This document shows, piece after piece, positions 26,219-35,141 of a stretch of 64,000 nucleotides of DNA. The translations under genes and the position numbers were made by a program. This DNA is from CAYVZU01 sp964455935. Lineage in GTDB: Bacteria; Fibrobacterota; CAYVZU01. A model generated the notes under the pieces. The model made no database searches, was not told the origin of the DNA, and worked only from the letters and a program-made list of their open reading frames with translations. Every line of letters begins with the position of its first letter. The stretch's first letter is position 1. The stretch spans positions 21,508 to 85,507 of the forward strand of contig CAYVZU010000003.1 in assembly GCA_964455935.1 (NCBI GenBank), written 5' to 3'.

Positions 26219-27190
26219 ATGATTCGCGAGGCACTAGACAAAGGTGAATGGCTGGCAGCTGGTTCCGTTGCTCGGGCCTTTGTGCGTCATTCCAATTCGG
26301 AGCCGAGCTCTGCGGTCTACATGCGGATTCCACTCACTGTCTCCGCACCCAAAGTCTCCATTGTTATTCCCACCTTGGATGCCCAACGGGGTCTCTATTT
26401 TGAACGGCTTTTGGAACAACTGGAACATCAGACACTGCAGAATTTCGAGGTTCTGATCATCCGGGGAGATCCACGGCAGGGGAGGGCCATTAATATCGGG
26501 GCCAGCCTTGCCCAGGCACCCTACCTTGTCACACTCGATGATGATACTTCGCTGCCGCAGACAGACACGATCGAGCGTCTGGTTACGGTCATGCTGGCGC
26601 ACCCGGAGATTGGCATTGCCGGGGGCAATGCCGTGGTTCCGCCCGATGCTTCACCCTTTGTACGCCGCGTCCTTAGCGAACTTCCGCGCCGAGCATGGAA
26701 ACCGGTGCTGGAAATTACCGACTCTGATCTTGCGCAGCATCCGTGCATGATCATGCGAACAGAGGAGTTCAAAGCCATAGGCGGGGAAAACGAGCTGATT
26801 CCCCGGGGTCTTGACCCATATCTGCGCGAGGAATTCCGAAAGACGGGCAAACGTGTTGTGCTGATTCCGGGGGTGGTCTATTATCATCTGCCGCCTGATA
26901 GCTGGCGCAGACTTCTACGGCAATTTCACCGCAATGGGCGTCACGCTGCCTATGTAAATCGCCATTATCCGCAATGGGCTATCGAAACTCCGGCCCGGCA
27001 TGGCGAGTTTCGCAAGCGGGTTCCGCTGCTTCTGCGCTTGCTTCGGCTTCCCATTCGAATTCTGATTTCCTTTCTTCGTGGTCGGTTTATCCGTGTACTT
27101 TGCGAGTCGGCATATGCTGCCGGTTTTGCGGCAGGCTGGATCTTGCATGGCCGGAGGAAGAGGACCGAGGCGGTCCAATTGAGGCTGTAG
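26219..27190 (+). CDS. Glycosyltransferase family 2 (GT-A)
   Basis: A 323-residue protein with a strong AAGGAAGGAGAAGG just before ATG 26219. After a ~40-residue N-terminal tail the GT-A domain opens KVSIVIPTLDAQRGLYFERL, followed by VLIIRGDPRQGRAINIGASL and the DXD-type LVTLDDDTSLPQ. GVVYYHLPPDSWRRLLRQF and the basic, hydrophobic C-terminus suggest membrane association, as in rhamnosyl-type GT2 enzymes. It closes the plus-strand island; the next genes are on the opposite strand. Specificity is unknown. Confidence 0.88.
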   Translation: MIREALDKGEWLAAGSVARAFVRHSNSEPSSAVYMRIPLTVSAPKVSIVIPTLDAQRGLYFERLLEQLEHQTLQNFEVLIIRGDPRQGRAINIGASLAQAPYLVTLDDDTSLPQTDTIERLVTVMLAHPEIGIAGGNAVVPPDASPFVRRVLSELPRRAWKPVLEITDSDLAQHPCMIMRTEEFKAIGGENELIPRGLDPYLREEFRKTGKRVVLIPGVVYYHLPPDSWRRLLRQFHRNGRHAAYVNRHYPQWAIETPARHGEFRKRVPLLLRLLRLPIRILISFLRGRFIRVLCESAYAAGFAAGWILHGRRKRTEAVQLRL

Positions 27191-27254
27191 CTTTCGATGA
27201 TCAATGGGGAGAGAAGAGTTCCTTCTCCGATGACTAGCCCAAGCTCGACAGCAA

Positions 27255-27281
27255 AAACATTTTTTCGGTTGAAAAATGTTT
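27255..27281. terminator. AT-rich hairpin between convergent operons
   Basis: AAACATTTTT (27255-27264) pairs with AAAAATGTTT (27272-27281) across a 7-nt loop, and T/A runs lie on both sides. It sits between the ends of the glycan island and the minus-strand exopolysaccharide operon, so it may terminate transcription from either side. Confidence 0.45.
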
Positions 27282-27442
27282 GTTTTGAAGAAGTGCTTGT
27301 AGTGAGGACCTTCCCCCTTGCCGGATACGGCATATCTCAATTGATTATGGCAAAATACCTATGCTTTGCAACGCTGTCATTTCTCGATCTGGGGCAGGAT
27401 CTTACCACTCTTCATCCACGGATCAACTGCGGCATTTAGGTT

Positions 27443-27910
27443 TTACGAAGCCATCTTGAATCCCCAGATCACTCCCTCGTTGATCAGATTGTTTGTGCTT
27501 CGCAGGCGTTCACTTAGTTTCTGTATAATGCGCAACTGGATTTTGACGGCTACGATGGAATTCTGGGCAAGAAAAGTACGAAAATCCTCAATTGGAATTG
27601 CCAGCACGGATGTTGCCTCAACAGCCTCTGCATTGGCCGAACGGGGCTCGGCGTCGAACATAGCGAGCTCGCCGAATATCTCTCCCGGGCCCAGGTTGGC
27701 AAGGTTACGTCTGCGGCCGCCGGCCACGTTTTTATTAATGGCTACCAGTCCTTTTTCCACAATGTAAAATTCGCCTACCTTATCGTCGTCCTCATGAATA
27801 ATAATATCGCCCTTTTTATAGCTGCGCAATGTTGCGATTTGTTCGACAAGGGCCAATTCGGAAGATTCCAACTCTCCGAAAATGAATACGCTGCGCAGGA
27901 ATTCATTCAT
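27443..27910 (-). CDS. Stand-alone cyclic-nucleotide-binding domain protein
   Basis: A 155-residue protein made of one cNMP-binding domain: KKGDIIIHEDDDKVGEFYIV, EKGLVAINK and the phosphate-binding cassette FGELAMFDAEPRSA (residues 79-92) with the conserved Glu, Arg and Ser that contact cyclic nucleotide. There is no helix-turn-helix, so it is not a Crp-type regulator but a sensor or adaptor. It overlaps the TPR gene by 4 bp and is the last gene of the exopolysaccharide operon, which suggests that cyclic nucleotide level is read by the export machinery. This role is inference. Confidence 0.88.
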   Translation of the reverse strand: MNEFLRSVFIFGELESSELALVEQIATLRSYKKGDIIIHEDDDKVGEFYIVEKGLVAINKNVAGGRRRNLANLGPGEIFGELAMFDAEPRSANAEAVEATSVLAIPIEDFRTFLAQNSIVAVKIQLRIIQKLSERLRSTNNLINEGVIWGFKMAS

Positions 27911-28926
27911 GTTTTTGCCGCCTCCTTCATGAGGTCCTTGCCGATTGTGGGATCCAGCTCGATTGCGCGATCCATGTGTGTTCGAGCGAGATCGGTTTCC
28001 TTAAGCAATTCATAACACAAAGCGAGATTATAGTTTGCCAGCGCGAAGGGCCCCTTTAGGTCAAGAGCCCGGTGAAACCGCGGAACTGCTTTCTCCGGCT
28101 GGGACATTTGGTAAAGCACGCATCCGATCCAGAAATGCGTTGACCAGCAATTGGGGTCGATCTCCTCCGCCTTTCGAAAAGTGGCAAGCGCTTCGGATAA
28201 CAGATGTGCTGCGCCGCAAGCGTTACCCAGGTTCTTATGAAATATCGAATTGGATGGGTCAAGGCGGGTGCAGCGCTCCAAGGCCAGAAGCCCTTCGGCA
28301 TTCCGGCCCAAATTAATCAAGGCGATTCCCAAATTGGCGTGAGCGGCATCGTACTTTGGATTGATCCGCAGGGCCTGATGGAATTCCTTAACTGCCCCTT
28401 CCCAGTCGTTCATTGCGATCCGAATGAGGCCGAGGGTGTTGTGCGGATTGGCCAAGCCAGGATCCAGGAGCAGTGCTTTATTTAAATCATGCTCGGCGCC
28501 TTGAAAATTACTTTGGCAATGAAATTTCACGTGTCCGCGGCTGTAGAAGGCCTCCGGCATGGTTGGGTTCAACTGAATGGCTATATTGAACTGTTCCAAG
28601 GCTTCCTGCCAGAGACTTTTCCCATAATAGAGTGCATAGCCCAAGTTGTAGTGAGAAACCGCGGAATCGGGATCCTGTTCGGTTGCGTTTCGAAAGCATT
28701 CAATCGTTTTGTCCCACATTCTCCAATTCTGGAATTGAAGGCCCGCACGGTTTTCGCCCAACACCCGTTTTTGTTTATGCATCTGATACAGAAAAACCGC
28801 CAGCAGATATGCCCCGACAGGAACCACAAAAGCCAAGGATACCCACAATATGCGCGGATTCACTTGCCCCAGTAATTCAGTGGCCACTCCGGCGACTCTA
28901 TGAAATTGGGCAGAAAGGTTTTGCAT
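27907..28926 (-). CDS. Membrane-anchored TPR-repeat protein
   Basis: A 339-residue protein with one N-terminal membrane helix (about residues 27-47, WVSLAFVVPVGAYLLAVFLY) and then about seven tetratricopeptide repeats, for example AVSHYNLGYALYYGKSLWQE, ALEQFNIAIQLNPTMPEAFY, PHNTLGLIRIAMNDWEGAVK and AHANLGIALINLGRNAEG. TPR arrays bind other proteins; in exopolysaccharide systems they scaffold assembly complexes. It overlaps the cNMP-binding gene by 4 bp (ATGA) and lies 6 bp after a small membrane protein gene, so the three are likely partners. Orientation of the repeats relative to the membrane was not determined. Confidence 0.9.
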   Translation of the reverse strand: MQNLSAQFHRVAGVATELLGQVNPRILWVSLAFVVPVGAYLLAVFLYQMHKQKRVLGENRAGLQFQNWRMWDKTIECFRNATEQDPDSAVSHYNLGYALYYGKSLWQEALEQFNIAIQLNPTMPEAFYSRGHVKFHCQSNFQGAEHDLNKALLLDPGLANPHNTLGLIRIAMNDWEGAVKEFHQALRINPKYDAAHANLGIALINLGRNAEGLLALERCTRLDPSNSIFHKNLGNACGAAHLLSEALATFRKAEEIDPNCWSTHFWIGCVLYQMSQPEKAVPRFHRALDLKGPFALANYNLALCYELLKETDLARTHMDRAIELDPTIGKDLMKEAAKT

Positions 28927-28932
28927 ACGGCT

Positions 28933-29274
28933 CTATGGTAATCCCGATTTACCTATTTGGTTCTTGTATTGCTCCATGAGGCGTGTTGCATTGTCGGAGC
29001 CAACCTGTTTGAGAAGACTTGATTTCTGCTCCGGAGACATGTTGCGGACTTTTTCCAATTGCTCGTCCAGGGCCTGGGGTTGCGGGGCGCGTGGCGGAGC
29101 AGTGGTTAGGAATGTGGCCATTGCTCCCACGGTTGCGCAAAACACCATAAGGAAGAAATACATGCGCAGCTTTTTCAGCTTGCGAGCCACCTGCCGCAAC
29201 GCCGAACGCCGGCCATAATGAGCCTGGCGATAAACGTGCTGAACATGGTCTTGTATTAGAAAATTGTCTGACAT
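28933..29274 (-). CDS. Small single-pass membrane protein, unknown
   Basis: A 113-residue protein not recognised as any family. A basic N-terminal half (RRSALRQVARKLKKLRM) precedes one membrane helix (about 39-57, YFFLMVFCATVGAMATFLT). A proline-rich link (APPRAPQPQA) and a charged helical tail, EQLEKVRNMSPEQKSSLLKQ, follow. The positive-inside rule puts the tail in the periplasm. It lies between the STAS and TPR genes with gaps of 33 and 6 bp and is probably part of the same assembly or signalling complex. Confidence 0.75.
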   Translation of the reverse strand: MSDNFLIQDHVQHVYRQAHYGRRSALRQVARKLKKLRMYFFLMVFCATVGAMATFLTTAPPRAPQPQALDEQLEKVRNMSPEQKSSLLKQVGSDNATRLMEQYKNQIGKSGLP

Positions 29275-29307
29275 TGTCCTCTGAAATCTAAATCGCTTAC
29301 CGTCATG

Positions 29308-29676
29308 TCAATTGACAAGACGATCCGATGAGCAGGTCTCGTCCAAAAGCCTCCCAAGCTCCTCCTCATCTTGCGCGATTACGAAGATGCTGTCAAGACG
29401 GGTAAGCTGAAAAATAGTAGTCATGTCTTTTGTAGGACCCAGGACATACAAGGCACCTTCTGACACCCGTACGTGCTTTAGAGCTACAATAAGACTCGCA
29501 AGACCATTGCTTGTAAAATAGGTCGTTTTTCGCAGGTCAATTACGATCTGGTTTTGTCCCTGATCGAGGAGCTTCCGTATAAGAGAGGTGAGATTGTTAT
29601 GCGGGGAATCAAAGGGACCTGAAATTTCAATGACAGCGCGGCCAAGTATTTCGGATTTGCCCAGCACACATTCCAT
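29308..29676 (-). CDS. STAS-domain protein (anti-anti-sigma-factor type)
   Basis: A 122-residue single STAS domain. IEISGPFDSPHNNLTSLIRK and NQIVIDLRKTTYFTSNGLAS match the family; the usual DSSG phospho-loop reads TSNG with Ser56 at the phospho-acceptor position. ALYVLGPTKDMTTIFQLTRL completes the fold. Such proteins switch partner proteins by Ser phosphorylation, most often anti-sigma kinases. No anti-sigma kinase is in the window. A second STAS gene sits beside the other BY-kinase at 39770-40126, suggesting a repeated control module. Confidence 0.9.
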   Translation of the reverse strand: MECVLGKSEILGRAVIEISGPFDSPHNNLTSLIRKLLDQGQNQIVIDLRKTTYFTSNGLASLIVALKHVRVSEGALYVLGPTKDMTTIFQLTRLDSIFVIAQDEEELGRLLDETCSSDRLVN

Positions 29677-29738
29677 GTGATGCCCCTCTCCCTTGATCCC
29701 CCGCTGAAAAACCTTACAGTATTAAATATATAGAGTTT

Positions 29739-31145
29739 TCAAGCCATTGGGATGCCTGTTTTTGCCAAAGGGGTATTACCCTCACCGGGCATGATCTCTC
29801 GTTCCGCAATTCCCAGCGCCACCGTCATAAGCCCGGCCAGACACCAGAATGGTTCCGCTATGCGCACAATAATGAAAGTGTTTGCCGTTAGTGCATGGAC
29901 CATCAGGCCGCAGAATCCTGCGTAGAAGCCTATACACATGGCCCGAATACGCACTGGCAGGCCAGCCCGAATGGCCTGTTTGGAAATCCGGCCCAGTCGC
30001 CGGAATATCCATAAAAGGCAAAGGAGTCCAGGAACGCCCATTTCGACAAGGGTCCGAAAGAACTGCCCGTCCAAAAACAGCCGATACCCTGTAATTCCAA
30101 ACCCAATAAACGGATGGGCGAAAAAGTCTTTGAGAACCTCCCAGAGCGAAAAAATACGGGAGGACGTGGAGGTGTCAAGGGCGATTTGGCCAATGCGAAC
30201 CTGGTTTAGGGGATTCGTAACCTGATTAAAAGTGAAATTGATTCTATCCCGCGCAACTTCAGGTGTGAAGAGGAGAAGTATTGCAATACATGAGATTATG
30301 GCAATGAAGAACAACTCCTTTCGGGGCGAATACCCAAAAAGAATGAAGCATGCCACCAATGCGGCAATCCAACCGCTGCGGGAGACCGAAAATACAAGAA
30401 CGACAACGGCCATCAGCACACAAATAACCAATAAATGACCTTCCATCTTGCGATGAGTATACATCATGATTGCAGCGGCTACGGACCCAACCAACACAAT
30501 ATACCCGCTAAGCGTGTTTCGTTCGCTCATCGATCCTTCGAAAGGCGCGGAAACATCACCTCCTGTTAGGGCTTGAAAGAACGCATACAAACAGATAAGT
30601 CCCCACACCACAATAATTGTGGTGATCAAGCGTTCGATTCCATCGAAATCCCGGACGAAATTGACCACCATCATGTAAAGCAGGAAATACTCGATAAACT
30701 TTAGAGTGAAAAAGAACCCGGCAAGCGGGCGGACGTGTTCATTAAAGACTCCCAGCGTGGTGCTGACGGTAGCAAGTGTGCAGAATACATAAATAGGCAC
30801 ATTCATTGGGTTTTTTCGAATGAAACCCATATCTTTAAGCACGGCCATTCGCAACAGCCAGCTTAGAATCATGGCTGTGAGGACAATGTCATCAAAGCGA
30901 ATTGTTATCTCACGCAAACTGGTCTTTCCCACGATGATTTCGGGGCTTAGAAGCATGGATGCGATCAGGAGATGGAGCGACAGGCCAACGCTGAAAAAGG
31001 CAAGCATGAAAACGCCGGCCAGCACGAATCCAAAGAGAAGAAGAGAAGACTGTCCGTCTCCGGTTACTTTGCCCAGAAAAATGGCGAAGACGACCCCAAG
31101 AATGGGGAAGATGAGTCCGCGTGTGCGCAATAGCGCCGAGGTCAT
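29739..31145 (-). CDS. O-antigen ligase/polymerase family membrane protein (Wzy/WaaL-like)
   Basis: A 468-residue polytopic protein with about 12 hydrophobic segments. The large loop between late helices contains TSTSSRIFSLWEVLKDFFAH followed by PFIGFGITGYRLFLDGQFFR and LVEMGVPGLLCLLWIF, the Wzy_C/O-antigen-ligase block in which Arg and His are thought catalytic; VFSVSRSGWIAALVA is the other conserved motif. It would polymerise repeat units or attach the chain in the periplasm. It starts 2 bp downstream of the BY-kinase stop, fitting a Wza-Wzc-Wzy assembly operon. Polymerase versus ligase cannot be decided. Confidence 0.88.
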   Translation of the reverse strand: MTSALLRTRGLIFPILGVVFAIFLGKVTGDGQSSLLLFGFVLAGVFMLAFFSVGLSLHLLIASMLLSPEIIVGKTSLREITIRFDDIVLTAMILSWLLRMAVLKDMGFIRKNPMNVPIYVFCTLATVSTTLGVFNEHVRPLAGFFFTLKFIEYFLLYMMVVNFVRDFDGIERLITTIIVVWGLICLYAFFQALTGGDVSAPFEGSMSERNTLSGYIVLVGSVAAAIMMYTHRKMEGHLLVICVLMAVVVLVFSVSRSGWIAALVACFILFGYSPRKELFFIAIISCIAILLLFTPEVARDRINFTFNQVTNPLNQVRIGQIALDTSTSSRIFSLWEVLKDFFAHPFIGFGITGYRLFLDGQFFRTLVEMGVPGLLCLLWIFRRLGRISKQAIRAGLPVRIRAMCIGFYAGFCGLMVHALTANTFIIVRIAEPFWCLAGLMTVALGIAEREIMPGEGNTPLAKTGIPMA

Positions 31146-31147
31146 TG

Positions 31148-34100
31148 TCAGCCCCCGGCGGTAGGTTGGTCGCTGCTCTTACTGAAATGAAGTGAAATGA
31201 ACGCAGTGCGATAAATTGAGCGGTCAATGCCGCCAAGGAACTGCTCGGCCGCGATCTTGGTTGAAAACGGCGCACTGCAGACACGATAGCGGGAACCTTT
31301 TTCGGGACTATCGGCGCACACCACGATGGCCGGAACGCCCTTGCGCACCAGATCCGCGCAGGCATTTTCCGCCACCTGTTCGGTTTCGAAGGAATGAAAT
31401 CGAACTCGGTAGAATATTCCGGACGGTGTTGCTTCGGCAATGGTCTTGGGCTCTTGTTTTGCCTGCAGTGTACCTTGTTTGCTCTGGGGAATGGCCTTGG
31501 GCACAAAGGCTGTACGGGCCGGCTGCACCCGGGGGCGGGCCACCCGCGTATAGAAGAAATCCTCAAAATCCGGCTCCAGATGCGTGACTGCATACGAACG
31601 AGCCTCCGGGAGGCTGTCGAAACGACCCGCGCACACTCGGAAAACAGGATTACGATCCGGCGCCGAAAACGAATCAACCCAACTTGCGATGCGTCTGGTC
31701 TCCAGAACCTGTTTGACTCCAAGGGCCTTGTCCGCAGTTTCCCAGGTACTAAGCTGACATGTGTAAAACGTGTCCAAAGTGACCGGAACCATCTTTCTGA
31801 TAACATTAGTGGTCTTCCGGCTTTCGTGCGCAATTGGCTCCTTCATGCTCGGAATTAACTCTGCAGCATAGGCCATTATTTTTTCGCCAGATATAAATCT
31901 GGGCGCGAGGTGATTCGAAACGGAAATTCCGGCCGGAATGAGCAGACCCATGGCGACGAGAATACGCAGAAATGTGCTTTGGCCCAATTGTCCCAAACGT
32001 TCAACCAGGGTAGGCAGACCCGCGCTCATTCCAGCCGTGAGACCTGCCCAAATGGACCAGCTTTGCAACTTGGCCGGCGCAGCTGGTTTCTTGGCTTTGG
32101 GCCTATTTGTCGGTTCGCCGTAGTAGTGCATGTAATATTGCGAGACATAGGAGGCGCCGCTGATCTCGGGACGAATATCGTTAAGCACTACGCCTAGAAT
32201 CTTCGCCTTTACGGATTCCAGCCGCTCTTTACCGCGCCACAGTGAGTTGCGCGGAGCTTTTCCTACCTGGTACACAAGGACTACGCCGTCGGTCTTTGTG
32301 GCTAAAAGCGAACCATCGGCAACCGGAAGCAGGGGAGGTGAGTCAACCAGCACGATATCATACTCTTTTCGCACTTCTTGCAGAAAGGTATCCATGCGGC
32401 TGGACGAGATCAGTTCAGACGGATTGGGCGGAATCTGGCCGAAGGTGATGATGTTGAGGTTCTCGATCCCCGGCGTGGCCAGAATATCCTCAATATTGAA
32501 CTCGCCAACCGCAATATCGCTGACCGTGCGTACGCATTCGCGCCATCCAATACGGTCTATGAGAATATCCGCGGTACCTGGACCTTTGGGCAGACCGAAA
32601 ATTCGGTATTCTGAAGGGCGGCGCAGATTGCAGCCAACCAGCAGAACTTTTTTACCTTCTTGTGCAAGAGCGACGGCCAGATTGGAAATTGTCGTGCTTT
32701 TTCCTTCCTGCATGGCCGAGGAAGTCACGAGAATTACCTTAACCTCTCGGTCCGCTGCAAGGAAATGAAGATTCGTCCGTAGAATGCGATAGGCCTCGGC
32801 AGCCGGATTTTTGGGGTCGAACTGCGTAATCAGTCTGGCACGGTCATGGAGGTGCGAAATGGTTCGGTCCCCGAACTTCTTTTGAAGTTTCTCCTCTTGC
32901 ACGTCCATTTGAATATGTGGGATGACCGCAAGTACAGGCACATTGAGATGTTTTTCCACCTCTTCAATGGTGCCAATGGAGGTGTCGAGCATTTCCCGGA
33001 TGATGGCTAAAATCGTCCCCAGCAGGATGCCAAGGACCAGGCCAATCAGGAGGATACGTCCATAATTCTTGTTGATAGGGCCACCTGGCTGGGGGGCATA
33101 GGACATTACCGTCACATCGTCCACGATTCCGGCTTCCGCAATCTGGGCTTCCTGTAGTTTTCGCGCCAGCATAGAATGCAGATCTTCGTTGATACGCAAC
33201 TGGCGGACCAGTCGCGCGTATTCCATTTCCTCGGACGGGAGGCGCCCCAAGTCTTCATTCAGGTCCGAAAGCTTGGCCTGCAACTGGGCCCGCTGCTTCT
33301 GATGCTCCTTGCGGCGGACTTCCAATTGGACCAGAATCTGCCGAATTGTTTCCTGAATTCGTTTTTCCAGGTCCACAATTGTAGGATGATCTTTTTTGTA
33401 GAAAGACATCTGATCATCCATGCTAAGCTGATACTGAATCAGCCGACTGTTTAAGTTGCTGAATCCCTGGTCAGACCCCGTCTGGTCGGAAGAGAGCCAT
33501 TCCATTTCAGTGGGTTTGCGGTTGGTTGGACGCGAAAGGCTATCTTTGGCTGGTCCCGAGCCAAGGCTTCCAAAGGGCTGCGATAATCGCAAGTTGAGCC
33601 GGTCCATTTCCGTTGCGATCCGCCGATCCAGCTCGTTCAGATCTTCGATCTTCGATTCGGTTTTCGTGAGAGAGTTTATGGTTCGTTGAATTACATCGCT
33701 GATCTTGGGTAAGTGCTGATTTTGTTCGAAATCGCGCGTTCGGGTCTCGGATTCGGAAAGCTCCTGCCTGCATTTGTCAAGCTGAGTTTCAATGAAAAGG
33801 CGGGTCTTTGAGATCTGCGACCGTTTTTCGGCCAGCGCAAATGCCTTGTAGGCATCGGCTACGGCATTCGCTAATTCCTTGGCTTCGGTGGCATTTGCAG
33901 ATGTCGCGGAAATCTGAATGATATTTGTGCCTGTCTCCACGCTCACCGAGAGTTGGGAACTAAGCCCGCTAATCTGGCCCAGAACGGCCGGTTCCTTTAC
34001 GGCCTCCTGGTCCAAAAACTCCTCGGGGATTCTTTTCATGTGAATTGCCGCTCGCATGATGACGGGAAAGCTGCGTACGACTTTGGTCTGGGTTTCGATA

Positions 34101-34315
34101 TTGTCCCAGGCCGCAAAGCTCATCATGTCCTGCCCAATTCCTATGCTGCTGGTTCGGTGCACTTTTACGGTTGCGGAGGCCCGGTAAATGGAAGGCTTCA
34201 AGTGCGAGAAGAAAAGGGTGAAACCCATGACCATGGCCAGGATGGCCACGACCATCTTGTAACGCTTCCGGAAAATCCGTTCGTAGTCGCCCAGATTCAG
34301 ATCATATTGTGCCAT
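31148..34315 (-). CDS. Wzz/BY-kinase (Wzc-like) fused to SPOR-like domains, altered Walker A' (paralogue 1)
   Basis: A 1,055-residue protein. Order: Wzz domain with TM1 (about 20-38), periplasmic coiled coils (170-400), a GNVR-like block and TM2 (420-440), cytoplasmic BY-kinase domain (500-715), a Tyr-rich stretch YVSQYYMHYY (723-732), TM3 (about 782-800), and two SPOR-like segments (848-915 and 967-1040). Walker A is SSAMQEGKSTT (532-542) and Walker B VLVDSPP (655-661). Walker A', normally DxD, reads VLLVGCNLRRP with Gly561 and Asn563. Typical Wzc proteins end near residue 720. It should control chain length and export with the adjacent Wza-like protein; kinase activity is doubtful. Confidence 0.88.
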   Translation of the reverse strand: MAQYDLNLGDYERIFRKRYKMVVAILAMVMGFTLFFSHLKPSIYRASATVKVHRTSSIGIGQDMMSFAAWDNIETQTKVVRSFPVIMRAAIHMKRIPEEFLDQEAVKEPAVLGQISGLSSQLSVSVETGTNIIQISATSANATEAKELANAVADAYKAFALAEKRSQISKTRLFIETQLDKCRQELSESETRTRDFEQNQHLPKISDVIQRTINSLTKTESKIEDLNELDRRIATEMDRLNLRLSQPFGSLGSGPAKDSLSRPTNRKPTEMEWLSSDQTGSDQGFSNLNSRLIQYQLSMDDQMSFYKKDHPTIVDLEKRIQETIRQILVQLEVRRKEHQKQRAQLQAKLSDLNEDLGRLPSEEMEYARLVRQLRINEDLHSMLARKLQEAQIAEAGIVDDVTVMSYAPQPGGPINKNYGRILLIGLVLGILLGTILAIIREMLDTSIGTIEEVEKHLNVPVLAVIPHIQMDVQEEKLQKKFGDRTISHLHDRARLITQFDPKNPAAEAYRILRTNLHFLAADREVKVILVTSSAMQEGKSTTISNLAVALAQEGKKVLLVGCNLRRPSEYRIFGLPKGPGTADILIDRIGWRECVRTVSDIAVGEFNIEDILATPGIENLNIITFGQIPPNPSELISSSRMDTFLQEVRKEYDIVLVDSPPLLPVADGSLLATKTDGVVLVYQVGKAPRNSLWRGKERLESVKAKILGVVLNDIRPEISGASYVSQYYMHYYGEPTNRPKAKKPAAPAKLQSWSIWAGLTAGMSAGLPTLVERLGQLGQSTFLRILVAMGLLIPAGISVSNHLAPRFISGEKIMAYAAELIPSMKEPIAHESRKTTNVIRKMVPVTLDTFYTCQLSTWETADKALGVKQVLETRRIASWVDSFSAPDRNPVFRVCAGRFDSLPEARSYAVTHLEPDFEDFFYTRVARPRVQPARTAFVPKAIPQSKQGTLQAKQEPKTIAEATPSGIFYRVRFHSFETEQVAENACADLVRKGVPAIVVCADSPEKGSRYRVCSAPFSTKIAAEQFLGGIDRSIYRTAFISLHFSKSSDQPTAGG

Positions 34316-34321
34316 TGTGCC

Positions 34322-35092
34322 TCACTTCGCAACACTCGCAACAAAGAAGTACCATGGTAACAGGGCACCCACATCTTTGAGAACATCCAGAACATTGCGG
34401 ATGGGGCGGCGTGGGACAAATACGATATCGTTGTTCTCCATGGGGATATTGGCGTACACTTTTCCGCGTTTTAAAATGTCCTTAAGGTTGACCGTGATGA
34501 TCGTGATCTTGCCATTGAAAGCAGCGCGCAGAATTCGGATTTCCCAGGTATAAGGATGTTCGGCCAGTTGCGCTTTCGAGATCACATCAAGCAAGGTCAG
34601 CCCGGACTTCAATTCTTGGATGCCGGGAGAGGCAACATCTCCGAACACAAATACCCGTCGCTCGGTTTTGGTGATTTCGAACTCACAGAAAGGCGAAACA
34701 ATGTAGCGCGACAAAGTCCGTTCGATTTCCTCGCGCGCCTGTCGCACATTGTAGCCCGCAAGGCCAATTCGTCCCGCTGGAAGGAGGAAGATTTCGCCGG
34801 CATCATCGATCCGCTTAACCTCAATGCGCTTGGTGTCGTTGGCCGGAAGCTGTTCGTAGATCGTTATGCTCACCTGATCGCCCGGATAGAGGATCTGTCT
34901 GTTCTCTCCCAGGGTAGGCAGGCTGAGGCGCATGAGCTTGGCTTCGTTGCCTTTGATCGAACCATGCTTCTGAATGACAAACTCGTCGACATTGAGGGTC
35001 TCGACCGGCAAGCCTACGCGTTTGGCGCAGGCGGTGCACAGGATTAAGATCGGGAGGAGAGCTCTTGTGACGACTGCGGTGGCTTTCTTCAT
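34322..35092 (-). CDS. Polysaccharide export protein (Wza-like, Poly_export plus SLBB)
   Basis: A 256-residue protein with an N-terminal export signal ending in LILCTACAK, which may be a lipobox with Cys22 lipidated, although the -3 residue is unusual. YPGDQVSITIYE begins the Poly_export domain; AGRIGLAGYNVRQAREEIER and RRVFVFGDVASPGIQELKSG mark the SLBB domain. It ends in a short membrane-like stretch. It should form the outer-membrane or periplasmic conduit that works with the BY-kinase encoded 6 bp downstream. It is the first gene of the operon, and an AAGGAAC lies before the ATG with a sigma-54-type promoter upstream. Confidence 0.9.
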   Translation of the reverse strand: MKKATAVVTRALLPILILCTACAKRVGLPVETLNVDEFVIQKHGSIKGNEAKLMRLSLPTLGENRQILYPGDQVSITIYEQLPANDTKRIEVKRIDDAGEIFLLPAGRIGLAGYNVRQAREEIERTLSRYIVSPFCEFEITKTERRVFVFGDVASPGIQELKSGLTLLDVISKAQLAEHPYTWEIRILRAAFNGKITIITVNLKDILKRGKVYANIPMENNDIVFVPRRPIRNVLDVLKDVGALLPWYFFVASVAK

Positions 35093-35125
35093 CTTTGTTC
35101 CTTGGTTTTCGTCACCAAAGCGCTT

Positions 35126-35141
35126 TGCAAACCCCGTACCA
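35126..35141 (-). promoter_or_regulatory. Sigma-54 (-24/-12) promoter candidate for the exopolysaccharide operon
   Basis: On the minus strand the sequence is TGGTACGGGGTTTGCA. The -24 GG and -12 GC are exactly 10 bp apart and match TGGCAC-N5-TTGCA at all but one core base. Transcription would start about 20 nt before the Wza-like ATG at 35092, leaving room for its AAGGAAC ribosome site. A sigma-54 promoter would require an enhancer-binding activator, none of which is in the window. Confidence 0.6.

Noticed and set aside
19458..27190. Search for exosortase, PEP-CTERM or sortase genes to explain asnB in the island
   Set aside because: None found; no protein in the window ends in a recognisable PEP-CTERM or LPXTG signal.
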